DNA of 64,000 nucleotides from positions 1,178,001 to 1,242,000 of the forward strand of contig NZ_OZ040189.1 in the NCBI RefSeq assembly GCF_964048965.1. Direction: 5' to 3'. The position numbers and the translations under genes were made by a program. This document shows positions 1 to 9,457 of this stretch, one piece after another (position 1 is the stretch's first letter; each line of letters opens with the position of its first letter). The notes beneath the pieces were generated by a model that was given only the letters and a program-made list of their open reading frames with translations, searched no databases and was not told where the DNA came from. The stretch is from Tenacibaculum sp. 190130A14a (GTDB lineage: Bacteria; Bacteroidota; Bacteroidia; Flavobacteriales; Flavobacteriaceae).

Positions 1-189
1 AAATGGCTAGCCAATTTACAGGCTACTTTACAAACGGAAATTGATGCCATTTCTCAACGTTTAACGAGCCGTATTAAAGAACTAGCGGAACGTTATGAGC
101 ATACGTTAACCGAATTGGATAGCACCACCAATGAATTGGAAAGTAAGGTAAGTGTACATTTAAAAACAATGGGTTTGGTATGGAGTTAG
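1..189 (+). CDS. hsdM: Type I restriction-modification methyltransferase subunit HsdM, 3' end only
   Basis: Only the last 62 codons lie in the window, in frame 1 and ending in TAG at 187-189. The residues form a charged, heptad-like helix (QRLTSRIKELAERYEHTL) typical of the C-terminal helical tail of HsdM, which packs against HsdS. The catalytic domain is upstream and cannot be checked. The final ten bases overlap the hsdS start, as expected for co-translated M and S subunits. The HsdM call rests mainly on this tail and on the hsdS and hsdR genes that follow. Confidence 0.8.
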   Translation, partial: KWLANLQATLQTEIDAISQRLTSRIKELAERYEHTLTELDSTTNELESKVSVHLKTMGLVWS

Positions 190-1370
190 CAACAAAACAA
201 GGGTTTAAGCAGACAGAAATAGGTTTGATTCCAGAGGATTGGAGAATTAGGGAATTAGACCATGTTTTAAAGTTTGGAAGTGGTCAAGACTACAAACATT
301 TATCAAAAGGTGATATCCCAGTTTACGGGACTGGGGGTATTATGACATATGTTAATAATCACCTCTATAATGGAGAATCAGTTGGTATTGGAAGGAAAGG
401 AACAATCGATAAGCCAGTATTTTTATCTGGAAAATTTTGGACTGTAGATACGCTTTTCTATACGAAGGACTTCTTGGATTCAATCCCTAAGTTTATATAT
501 TATAAATTCTTGATAATACCATGGAAAGAGTATAATGAAGCTTCTGGTGTTCCAAGTTTAAATAAAAACACTCTTGGTAAGATTAAGATTGCTCTCCCGC
601 CAACCCTAAAAGAACAAAAAGCCATAGCCACAGCTTTAAGTGATGTAGATGACCTTATTGCAAGTTTAGAAAGTTTAATAGCTAAAAAACAAGCCATAAA
701 ACAAGGCGCTATGCAGCAGTTGTTAACGCCTCCACACAAAGGTGGTAAACGCTTACCTGGGTTTTCTGGAGAGTGGATGGAGAAAAGTTTGACTGAACTA
801 GCCTGGTTTCAAGAAGGTCCTGGCTTGAGAAAGTGGCAATTTACTACTAAAGGAATTAAAGTAATTAATATCACTAATCTGGTTGATGGGTATCTTGATT
901 TAGATAAAACTACCAGACATATTTCATGGGATGAGTTTCATAAGATGTATAAGCATTTTGAAGTAGATGAGCATGATATTGTTGTAGCTAGTTCTGGTAA
1001 TTCATATTGTAAAACATCAATTGTTCGCCAACAGGACTTACCTTTGGTTATGAATACTAGCGTTATTAGGTTCAAACCTAATTCAATAATGAATTATCAA
1101 TTATTATTAATTTTATTGAAATCAAGCCAATTTAAGAAACAAATAGATTTGCTTATTACTGGCGGGGCTCAACCAAATTTTGGACCAGTGCATTTACCAA
1201 AAGTATTTTTTAGTATACCAGAATCGAAAGAAGAACAAAAAGCCATCGCTGAAATCCTTTCAGATATGGATGCAGAAATAGCCCAATTAGAAACCAAAAA
1301 AGCAAAATACCAACAACTCAAACAAGGTATGATGCAAGAGCTGTTAACAGGTAAAACAAGGTTGGTGTAG
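180..1370 (+). CDS. hsdS: Type I restriction enzyme specificity subunit HsdS
   Basis: HsdS sets the DNA sequence recognised by the M2S methylase and the R2M2S restriction complex. The 396-aa protein has the usual two-fold plan: recognition domain 1 (about residues 15-140), a central conserved helix (about 143-185, EQKAIATALSDVDDLIASLE), recognition domain 2 (about 195-350) and a C-terminal helix repeat (about 352-396, EQKAIAEILSDMDAEIAQLE). The two helices are clear repeats of each other. Length is normal for a full HsdS. The start overlaps hsdM by ten bases, and the next gene begins one base after the stop. No second or partial hsdS is visible downstream. Confidence 0.95.
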   Translation: MELATKQGFKQTEIGLIPEDWRIRELDHVLKFGSGQDYKHLSKGDIPVYGTGGIMTYVNNHLYNGESVGIGRKGTIDKPVFLSGKFWTVDTLFYTKDFLDSIPKFIYYKFLIIPWKEYNEASGVPSLNKNTLGKIKIALPPTLKEQKAIATALSDVDDLIASLESLIAKKQAIKQGAMQQLLTPPHKGGKRLPGFSGEWMEKSLTELAWFQEGPGLRKWQFTTKGIKVINITNLVDGYLDLDKTTRHISWDEFHKMYKHFEVDEHDIVVASSGNSYCKTSIVRQQDLPLVMNTSVIRFKPNSIMNYQLLLILLKSSQFKKQIDLLITGGAQPNFGPVHLPKVFFSIPESKEEQKAIAEILSDMDAEIAQLETKKAKYQQLKQGMMQELLTGKTRLV

Positions 1371-1371
1371 T

Positions 1372-3192
1372 ATGAGTGATACTGTTGCAAATAGTACTGA
1401 AGTACATACAGGTAAAACTTATGGATTAAAGTCTTTTAATCAACTAAATAAATACCGTTTTGTTGTAGAGAAGTACCAAAGAGGTTATAAATGGGGCACA
1501 AAACAGGTTGAAGAACTATTAGACGATATAAACAGTTTTAAAAAAGAAGAGCAAGCTTTTTATTGCTTACAACCTATTGTAGTAAAAGAGATAGATACAA
1601 ATAAGTTCGAGCTTATAGATGGGCAACAACGCCTAACTACCACCTATATTATTTTACAATGTTTAGGCATAACAATTTTTAATTTAGATTATAAAACCCG
1701 TAAACAAAGCGAAATATTTTTAAACAATATTAAAGACCTTACAGTGGTCGATTTAAGTAAAATTAAGTTAACACAAGCTTGGATTGACTATGCAGCTGCA
1801 AATCCAGAACAAAATAATGTAGATAACTACCATTTTTTTAGTAGCTACCAAATAATTGCAAATTGGTTACAAGCTTTAAGTCCTTCAGAAAAGGAAATAT
1901 TCACCAATAAATTACGCAACCACACTAAAGTGATTTGGTATAGTATTAAAAGTAAACAAAGCCCAGAAGAAATTTTCATCAATTTTAATCAAGGAAAAAT
2001 ACATCTAGAGCAAGCTGAATTAATAAAAGCGCTTTTTGTGTTGCATCTTAAAGCAGAAACAAACCCAGAAATTAGAGCTTTTAAAACCAATCAGTTTGCT
2101 GAAGAATGGAATACTATAGAAAATCAATTACAGGACGATGCCTTTTGGTATTTTGTAAGTAATGACACTTCAGACAAGCGTAAAGCCAATCGTATAGATT
2201 TACTTTTCGATATCGTAAAAAAGAAATCTAAAAAAGAGCAAAGTAACTTATTTGCATATCATAAATACCTATATAAATTAAATACAGGGACTTTAAAAAA
2301 TGAAGATTGGCAAGAGGTTAAAAATTTATTTAATCTCTTATTAGAATGGTATCAAGACCGAAGCTTATATCATTATTTAGGACTGCTTATTCACCTAGAC
2401 ATAAAATCAATTAGCGAGGTATATAAAGATTACCTAGAGGATGAAAACATAAAAGATAAGCTAGATTTTGAAAAACAAATAAAACAATGGCTTTCTAATA
2501 CAATTAATATCAACCAACCCGATAGTAAGTACAATTTAGCCAATTTAGTGTATCAAACACCCAAAGAAACACACACTATTCTTGTTATCCATAATGTTGC
2601 AACATACCATACTAGCGACACTAATTATAGGTTTCCTTTTGATAAATTAAAAACACAAAAATGGAGTTTAGAACATATTCATGCGCAAAAATCTGAAGAG
2701 TTTGAAAAAATATCAGAAACCCAAAATTGGATAAATGATATTAAGTTACTGCTTGATGATGCCGATAATACGTCTGATTTAGAAGCACAGTTAAACACTT
2801 TAGAACTAGATATTTCTGCATATAAACTAGAGGACGACATTCCAAAAGCAATAAAACGTAGAACTAAAGAACTTAGTGATTTATTAGACAAAAAATTGGA
2901 CACGCATAGTATTAAAAATCTGTGTTTATTAGATGGCGCTACCAATAGTAGTTTAAGTAACTCTAATTTTCAAGATAAAAGAGAAAGTATTTTACAAATA
3001 GATATGCAAGGAGGTATTGTTAAAGACAATGGAAAAAGGCAAAAAACTTTTATACCTATTTGTACAAAAAATGTGTTTTTAAAATATTACACAAAAAACA
3101 CCAATGCCATAAACTTTACATTTTGGGGCTATGAAGATAGAAAAGATTATGAAGAAGCTTTAGAACAAAGTATTACTAATTATTTGACTTAA
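1372..3192 (+). CDS. DUF262/DUF1524 protein, GmrSD-like
   Basis: The 606-aa protein has a DUF262 domain at the N-terminus with the signature DGQQRLTT at residues 83-90, a ParB-like fold that uses NTP in GmrS. The C-terminal half carries DUF1524, an HNH-like nuclease module, with EHIHAQ at about 434-439 and the conserved tail NLCLLDGATNSSLSNSNF at about 520. Together these match single-chain GmrSD-type modification-dependent (type IV) restriction enzymes, so cleavage of modified DNA is a fair inference, not shown here. It sits between hsdS and hsdR, one base after hsdS and four before the second DUF262 gene, an arrangement seen with accessory genes in type I loci. Confidence 0.85.
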   Translation: MSDTVANSTEVHTGKTYGLKSFNQLNKYRFVVEKYQRGYKWGTKQVEELLDDINSFKKEEQAFYCLQPIVVKEIDTNKFELIDGQQRLTTTYIILQCLGITIFNLDYKTRKQSEIFLNNIKDLTVVDLSKIKLTQAWIDYAAANPEQNNVDNYHFFSSYQIIANWLQALSPSEKEIFTNKLRNHTKVIWYSIKSKQSPEEIFINFNQGKIHLEQAELIKALFVLHLKAETNPEIRAFKTNQFAEEWNTIENQLQDDAFWYFVSNDTSDKRKANRIDLLFDIVKKKSKKEQSNLFAYHKYLYKLNTGTLKNEDWQEVKNLFNLLLEWYQDRSLYHYLGLLIHLDIKSISEVYKDYLEDENIKDKLDFEKQIKQWLSNTININQPDSKYNLANLVYQTPKETHTILVIHNVATYHTSDTNYRFPFDKLKTQKWSLEHIHAQKSEEFEKISETQNWINDIKLLLDDADNTSDLEAQLNTLELDISAYKLEDDIPKAIKRRTKELSDLLDKKLDTHSIKNLCLLDGATNSSLSNSNFQDKRESILQIDMQGGIVKDNGKRQKTFIPICTKNVFLKYYTKNTNAINFTFWGYEDRKDYEEALEQSITNYLT

Positions 3193-3196
3193 CGAA

Positions 3197-5674
3197 ATGA
3201 CAGAAGAAAATAACATAAAAACGTTTTGGGAAGTTATTCAAGAAAATCAAATTGAAATTCCAGTAATACAAAGAGATTACGCACAGGGAAGGCAAAACGA
3301 CCGTGTAAATCAAATACGAGAAGATTTTGTAGAAGCATTAACCAAGGTTTTACAAAACGAAAACAAAGAAGCCTTGCATCTTGATTTTGTGTATGGTAGA
3401 ATTCAAGGTAAAGACCAGGAATTCATTCTGGCTAGAAATAAAGAAGCTGTTGAAAATGTACTAAAAGCGGTTCAAGGTTATGCCAGTAATTTAAACATGG
3501 ATGTTGGTGTAGATATTAGTCATAAGAAAAATGAATCTACACCATTAACTTATAGAAAACTCATCCCTTTAGATGGGCAGCAACGACTTACAACACTCTT
3601 TCTATTGCATTGGTATCTTATTCAGCGTATAAATCAAACAGACGTTAATCAGCAATTAAAACATCTTGAAGGTTTTAAATACAAAACAAGAAAGAGCACT
3701 ACCGAGTTTTGTAATTATTTAACTCATTTAAATAATTACGACATTAAAAATCTATTCGTTGTCGATAAGAAAGTTTCAGAACAGATAGAAAAATCGACTT
3801 CCTTTTTTAGAGTGTGGAAGCATGACCCTTCTGTTAAAGGAATGTTAGTTATGTTAGATGCAATCCATAATAGGTTGAAGCATGTTTCTGAAGAGCAATT
3901 ACAGCTCATGTGGAATAACTTGACTACAAATAGAAAAATTACCTTCGATTTTCTGGACTTGGACGAGTTAGACCAAACAGATGAGTTGTATGTGAAGATG
4001 AATGCCAGAGGGAAGCAGTTGTCCGATTTCGAGCATTTTAAAGCGTGGTTGCAAGAGTATATAAAAAAAGAAGATAGCATAACCATAAAAGAAGTTAGAT
4101 GGGAACACGAACTAGATACCAGTTGGTTAGATTTATTTTGGACACATAAAGAACCTAAGGTATTTCAAGTAGACGATGCTATATATAATTATATTAAAAG
4201 CATAAATCTTTACAAGTATATTGTTAATACCAAGGAAGAACATATTAACAAAAACCTTATTGAGAAGATTCGGGAAACCAATAAAGAGAAAAATTTTATT
4301 ACTCTAAACACATTTAAAAAATTCGATTTCTTCTCTTCAAAAAGTTTAGATTTTTTATTCAATACACTTTCAAAGCTCTCTAGTGATAAATTACTCAAGC
4401 TCAATGCTAGTTTAAAAACAATAAGTTGTTATCCTTTTATAAAAGGAAAAAACATTGATGAATTCTTTTTTAATGAGAGCCAAAATTTGTCTTTATGGGA
4501 TAGAACCTATTACTACGCATATATTTTATTTATTAATGATGTAGATGATTTTGATGAAAATACAATAGTTGCAAAATTTCAATCCTGGATGCGTATTTGT
4601 AGAAACTTAATTTACAATACCTACATTCAAAATCCAGAAACTTTTATTAAAGCAATTAAATCTATCTATGAGCTTTCTGCTTTTAAATTTACTATTGAAG
4701 AGCATCTTATTAAAGCTGATTTTAAAGTTTCATTTTTTGAATCTCAAGTTAAGGAAGAAGTCAGAAAATTAAAGTATTTCAAACTTGGAGATAACTGGAA
4801 AGAGAAAATATTAGAATATGAAAATCATAGTTATTTTTATGGACAGATAGATTTCTTATTTGATTTGCTTGAAGAAGACCAAGAAAATTTTGAGTTGTTT
4901 AAACACTATGGAGATACTTTATGTGATTTATTTAAATCCGATATCGAAAAAGAGAATCATTTATTGCAAAGAAGTTTATTAGCTCAAGGTAATTATACTA
5001 TTGGTTTATCTGGACAAAAACGTACCTTTTGTAAGTCGGACAAAGGAAATTTGAGAGCTTTGAATGATAATTGGAGAAAAGTATTTAATGATGAAGGCAG
5101 ATTAAAAATCTTGAAATCTTTGTTAGATGATAAGCGTCCATTTAGCGATATAGTAAAATCGTATTCAGAATCAAATTGGCGTAAATACTTTATTAAGTAC
5201 CCATCGGCAATAGCATATTGTAAAAACAGGTTTTTTGACTCTGACCATAATCTTGATGTTAGATTGTTAAGTGGTAGTACTTATAATGGTAAACATACAG
5301 ATTTGTATTTGTTTATCTTGTTAAAAAAACTAGAGGAACACGAAGAATTTGAAAGTTTAAGTTTTATTCATAAAGATGTTAATAACTATAGAACTGAGTC
5401 TAATTTCCCAAGTATTGAAGTTTTGAATGATGAAAGAATAATCATTACCATAAACTATAGTTATAATCTTTTACAGAATAATAAAGGGTTTGAGATAAAA
5501 TTAGAAGATGATTCATTATTATCTGAATTTAGTAACACCTTTAGTAAATATCAGTCTGTTAATGAAAAACATATATTTCAAGTTGTTAATGATATTTCAG
5601 AAATGGATACTATGCTAGATAGTATCATAAAGAATCTGTTAATCACAGATTCGGTTTTAAAAAATAGCATATGA
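3197..5674 (+). CDS. Second DUF262 protein without a visible HNH module
   Basis: The 825-aa protein begins with a DUF262 domain: IPVIQRDYAQGRQ at about 21-33 and DGQQRLTT at 126-133. The remaining roughly 600 residues are helical and charged. I could not find the EHxxP/Q and NLxLL signatures of DUF1524, so this copy may be a GmrS-like NTP-binding or sensor partner and not a nuclease. It lies four bases after the DUF1524-containing paralogue and overlaps hsdR through ATGA at 5671-5674. Pairing of a nuclease-bearing and a nuclease-lacking DUF262 protein suggests they work together. The two are far too diverged to be a recent duplication. Confidence 0.8.
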   Translation: MTEENNIKTFWEVIQENQIEIPVIQRDYAQGRQNDRVNQIREDFVEALTKVLQNENKEALHLDFVYGRIQGKDQEFILARNKEAVENVLKAVQGYASNLNMDVGVDISHKKNESTPLTYRKLIPLDGQQRLTTLFLLHWYLIQRINQTDVNQQLKHLEGFKYKTRKSTTEFCNYLTHLNNYDIKNLFVVDKKVSEQIEKSTSFFRVWKHDPSVKGMLVMLDAIHNRLKHVSEEQLQLMWNNLTTNRKITFDFLDLDELDQTDELYVKMNARGKQLSDFEHFKAWLQEYIKKEDSITIKEVRWEHELDTSWLDLFWTHKEPKVFQVDDAIYNYIKSINLYKYIVNTKEEHINKNLIEKIRETNKEKNFITLNTFKKFDFFSSKSLDFLFNTLSKLSSDKLLKLNASLKTISCYPFIKGKNIDEFFFNESQNLSLWDRTYYYAYILFINDVDDFDENTIVAKFQSWMRICRNLIYNTYIQNPETFIKAIKSIYELSAFKFTIEEHLIKADFKVSFFESQVKEEVRKLKYFKLGDNWKEKILEYENHSYFYGQIDFLFDLLEEDQENFELFKHYGDTLCDLFKSDIEKENHLLQRSLLAQGNYTIGLSGQKRTFCKSDKGNLRALNDNWRKVFNDEGRLKILKSLLDDKRPFSDIVKSYSESNWRKYFIKYPSAIAYCKNRFFDSDHNLDVRLLSGSTYNGKHTDLYLFILLKKLEEHEEFESLSFIHKDVNNYRTESNFPSIEVLNDERIIITINYSYNLLQNNKGFEIKLEDDSLLSEFSNTFSKYQSVNEKHIFQVVNDISEMDTMLDSIIKNLLITDSVLKNSI

Positions 5675-8600
5675 AAAGCATAGGTAAATCAGAAAGAGAA
5701 ACACAAAATAGAATAGTACAACTATTCCAAAGCAAACTAAACTATTCATACCTGGGTAATTGGGAAGACCAAGAGCGTAAATACCCTGTAGAAGAAGAGC
5801 TACTTTTAAAATATCTTGTAAATAACGGTTATTCTACAACGCTTTCAGAAAAAGCTATTTCTATTTTTATGAGAGCAGTAACCAATCTTTCTGATGATTT
5901 ATATGAATCTAATAAAGAAGTTTACAAGCTATTGCGTTACGGTATATCTGTAAGAGAAGAATTAGGTAAACAAAAAGAGACGGTTTGGCTAATTGATTGG
6001 AAGAATAAACAGAATAATGACTTTTCAGTAGCAGAAGAAGTTACTGTAAAAGGAAAACATAATAAAAGACCCGATATTGTAATTTATGTAAACGGAATTG
6101 CTTTAGGAGTTTTAGAGCTTAAAAAAAGTAAAGTTGGTGTAGAGGAAGGTATTCGTCAAAATAGAGATAATCAAAAACCAGAATTTATTCAACAGTTTTT
6201 TACCACAATGCAATTGATTTTGGCGGGTAATGATACTCAAGGAATCCGCTACGGAACCATAGGTACTCCAGAGAAGTATTATTTAAAATGGAAAGAAGAA
6301 AGTGTTGAACAATATGATTATTTATTAGATAAACACATTGTACAATTATGCGAAAAAGAACGATTACTAGAGTTAATTCATGACTTTGTTGTGTATGATA
6401 AAGGAGCTAAGAAATTAAGTAGACCTAACCAGTTTTTCGGTATCAAAGCAGCACAAAACAATATAAGAACAAAAACAGGGGGTATTTTATGGCATACCCA
6501 AGGTTCTGGTAAATCTTTAACCATGGTTTGGTTAACAAAATGGATTAGAGAAAATGTAAAAGATAGCCGTGTATTAATTATTACCGACCGTCAAGAATTA
6601 GATGGTCAGATTGAGAAGTTATTTACAGGTGTTGAAGAAAAAATATACAGAACAAAAAGCGGTAGAGATTTAATAAGTGTTCTTAACCAAAAAACAGAAA
6701 TGCTAATCTGTAGCTTGGTGCATAAATTTGGGCGTAATGATGAAAGTGGTGATTATGATTCTTACATTGAAGAGTTAAAACAAAGTTTAGGGTCAGATTT
6801 TAATGCCAAAGGAGATATTTATGTTTTTGTAGATGAATGTCATCGTACACAATCTGGAAAACTTCATGATGCCATGAAATCCATTTTGCCAAATGCCTTG
6901 TTTATTGGTTTTACAGGTACACCGCTACTAAAAAAAGACAAGCAAAAATCAATTGAAGTTTTCGGAGCTTACATTGGTAATCCATATAAATTTGATGAAG
7001 CGGTAGAAGACGGTGTTGTATTAGATTTACTTTATGAAGCAAGAGATGTAGAGCAATTTGTAACCGACCAACAGAGTATTGATGAGTGGTTTGAAGCTGA
7101 AACTAAAGGTTTGACTGATGTAGCTAAAATAGAGCTAAAAAAGCGTTGGGGAACCATGCAAAAAGTATTAGGTTCTAAATCACGATTGGAAAAAATTGTA
7201 TTTGATATTGTCAAAGATTTTAAAGTAAAGCCTAGACTTTCATCTGGAGAAGGAAATGCTATGCTGGTATCGGGTTCTGTATATCAAGCCTGTAAATACT
7301 ATGAACTTTTTCAGCGTTCTGGTTTTAAAGAATGTGCAATTGTAACTTCATATCAACCACATCATGCAGATATTAAAGGAGAAGATACTGGTGAAGGTTC
7401 TCCAACCGATAAGCTCTTAAAATATGAGGTGTATACTCAAATGTTAAAGGGAAAATCTACAGAAGAATTTGAAGAAGAAGTAAAGGCTACTTTTATTAAT
7501 GAACCAGCCAAAATGAAACTGCTCATTGTTGTAGATAAATTACTTACTGGTTTTGATGCACCATCTGCAACGTATTTGTACATCGATAAAAAGATGCAAG
7601 ACCATGGCTTATTTCAAGCTATTTGTAGGGTAAATAGAGTTGATGGAGATAAAAAAGAGTATGGTTACATTATAGATTATAAAGACTTATTTAAAAGCTT
7701 AGAAAGGTCAATTTCTGATTATACTTCTGAAGTTTTTGATAATTATGATGAAGATGATGTAAAAGGGTTATTAAAAGACAGACAAGAAGAAAGTAAAGAC
7801 CGTTTAGTAACAGCATTAGAAGCTGTAAGAGCATTATGTGAGCCAGTACACCCTAAAGACGAACCAAGCTACATAAGATATTTTTGTGGAAATACAGAAA
7901 ATCCGTTAGATATAAAGAATACGGAAGAAAAAAGAGTGCTTTTATACAAAGCCGTAGTTTCATTAATTAGAGCATATGCTAATATTGCTAATGAAATGTA
8001 TAAAATTGGATTTTCCGATGCGGAAACTAAAAAAATAAAAGATGAAGTACTATATTATTCAGATTTAAGAGATACAATTAAGCGAGCTAGTGGTGATTAT
8101 TTAGATTTTAAACGATTTGAACCAGGAATGCGTCAATTAATGGACATGTATTTAGATGCAAAATCTAGTCGTAAACTATCAGATTTTGAAAATCAAACCC
8201 TGGTAGATTTAATTGTAAATGTATCAGAACCAAGTTCTCCGTATTTATCAATATCAAAACAACAAGCAGTTGCTGAAACAATTGAAAACAATGTTCGTAA
8301 AGTAATTATAGAAGAATCTCAAGCCAATCCAAAGTATTATGAAAAAATGTCAAAATTACTTGATGAATTGATTCAGTTAAGAAAAGAAGAGGCTATAGAT
8401 TATGAAGAATATCTAAATCAAATTAAGGAGTTAGCTGAGAAAGTCGCCAATACAAATAATACTAATGATTATCCTAAATCTTTAGATACAAAAGCTAAAA
8501 GAGCTTTATATGATAATTTAAATTTTGATGAGTCATTAGCATTAAAATTAAATAATGTAATTATAGAGAATAAATTAGATGGTTGGAAAGATGGAGGAAT

Positions 8601-8700
8601 TAAAGAGAAAAAGTTAATGTTAGCAATAAATATGGTAATTTCCGATGTAGATAAGACGTTAGAGTTGATGGAAATAATTAAAGCACAGAATGAGTATTAG
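5671..8700 (+). CDS. hsdR: Type I restriction enzyme subunit HsdR
   Basis: HsdR is the motor and nuclease subunit that translocates DNA and cleaves it away from the recognition site. Visible in order: a PD-(D/E)XK nuclease with D135, E149 and K151 (PDIVIYVNG then ELKK), Walker A TQGSGKS at about 276-282, the DEAD-type box DECH at 388-391, motif III FTGTP near 415, and motif VI QAICRVNR near 655. The C-terminal 300 residues are the helical region that contacts HsdM. Length (1009 aa) is normal and every catalytic motif is intact, so an active enzyme is expected. It overlaps the preceding gene by four bases and the following peptidase gene by eleven. Confidence 0.97.
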   Translation: MKSIGKSERETQNRIVQLFQSKLNYSYLGNWEDQERKYPVEEELLLKYLVNNGYSTTLSEKAISIFMRAVTNLSDDLYESNKEVYKLLRYGISVREELGKQKETVWLIDWKNKQNNDFSVAEEVTVKGKHNKRPDIVIYVNGIALGVLELKKSKVGVEEGIRQNRDNQKPEFIQQFFTTMQLILAGNDTQGIRYGTIGTPEKYYLKWKEESVEQYDYLLDKHIVQLCEKERLLELIHDFVVYDKGAKKLSRPNQFFGIKAAQNNIRTKTGGILWHTQGSGKSLTMVWLTKWIRENVKDSRVLIITDRQELDGQIEKLFTGVEEKIYRTKSGRDLISVLNQKTEMLICSLVHKFGRNDESGDYDSYIEELKQSLGSDFNAKGDIYVFVDECHRTQSGKLHDAMKSILPNALFIGFTGTPLLKKDKQKSIEVFGAYIGNPYKFDEAVEDGVVLDLLYEARDVEQFVTDQQSIDEWFEAETKGLTDVAKIELKKRWGTMQKVLGSKSRLEKIVFDIVKDFKVKPRLSSGEGNAMLVSGSVYQACKYYELFQRSGFKECAIVTSYQPHHADIKGEDTGEGSPTDKLLKYEVYTQMLKGKSTEEFEEEVKATFINEPAKMKLLIVVDKLLTGFDAPSATYLYIDKKMQDHGLFQAICRVNRVDGDKKEYGYIIDYKDLFKSLERSISDYTSEVFDNYDEDDVKGLLKDRQEESKDRLVTALEAVRALCEPVHPKDEPSYIRYFCGNTENPLDIKNTEEKRVLLYKAVVSLIRAYANIANEMYKIGFSDAETKKIKDEVLYYSDLRDTIKRASGDYLDFKRFEPGMRQLMDMYLDAKSSRKLSDFENQTLVDLIVNVSEPSSPYLSISKQQAVAETIENNVRKVIIEESQANPKYYEKMSKLLDELIQLRKEEAIDYEEYLNQIKELAEKVANTNNTNDYPKSLDTKAKRALYDNLNFDESLALKLNNVIIENKLDGWKDGGIKEKKLMLAINMVISDVDKTLELMEIIKAQNEY

Positions 8701-9421
8701 TGAAGAGAAGATAGGAATTTCAAATATTGAAATCGATGTGGTTAGAAAAAATATAAAGAACATGCATTTAGCTGTCTATCCTCCAACAGGAAGAGTCAGA
8801 TTATCTGCGCCACAAAAAACAGATTATGAAGTTTTACGATTATTTGCTATTTCCAAATTAGGTTGGGTCAAAAAACATATTAAGAACTTTAATGAACAAC
8901 CAAGAGAGACTAAAAGAGATTACATATCTGGTGAAAGTCATTACATACAGGGTAAAAGAGCTTTACTTAACGTTATAATAGAACAGAAAGGTAAAAATAG
9001 AATTGAGTTTGACGGTGTTAAGCAAGTGAAATTTTATGTAAAAACTAATACAACCCATGAGCAAAAAGCTAAATTGATGAAAGAATGGTATCGAAATGAA
9101 TTAAAAAAACAAATACCTTCATTAATAGAAAAATGGGAAAAAATTATTGGAGTAAAATCTAACAGTTGGGGAGTCAAACAAATGACAACTAAATGGGGTT
9201 CATGTAATATAGAAGCAAAAAGAATTTGGTTGAACCTTGAATTAGCAAAAAAGCCGACAATTTGCTTAGAGTATATAATAGTTCATGAATTAGTTCACTT
9301 ATTGGAAAGAAATCATAACGATAAGTTTGTTAATCACATGAATACATTTATGCCTAAATGGAGACTTTATCGGGACGAACTTAATAATTTACCTGTAGCT
9401 CATAATGACTGGGGGTATTAG
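8690..9421 (+). CDS. YgjP-like zinc metallopeptidase (DUF45)
   Basis: The 243-aa protein ends in the YgjP/DUF45 metallopeptidase signature HELVHLLERNH: H199 and H203 with E200 form HExxH, and H209 gives the third zinc ligand (HExxHx5H). The N-terminal half is a small beta-rich domain that includes VYPPTGRVRLSAP. Such genes commonly follow hsdR in type I loci. Here the start lies inside the last codons of hsdR, implying translational coupling. Its role in restriction is unknown; regulated proteolysis of HsdR or of a partner is a guess. No signal peptide or membrane segment is seen, so it should be cytoplasmic. Confidence 0.9.
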   Translation: MSISEEKIGISNIEIDVVRKNIKNMHLAVYPPTGRVRLSAPQKTDYEVLRLFAISKLGWVKKHIKNFNEQPRETKRDYISGESHYIQGKRALLNVIIEQKGKNRIEFDGVKQVKFYVKTNTTHEQKAKLMKEWYRNELKKQIPSLIEKWEKIIGVKSNSWGVKQMTTKWGSCNIEAKRIWLNLELAKKPTICLEYIIVHELVHLLERNHNDKFVNHMNTFMPKWRLYRDELNNLPVAHNDWGY

Positions 9422-9457
9422 AAAAACGCTGTAGACAAATAAAAAGAAGAGCAATAA

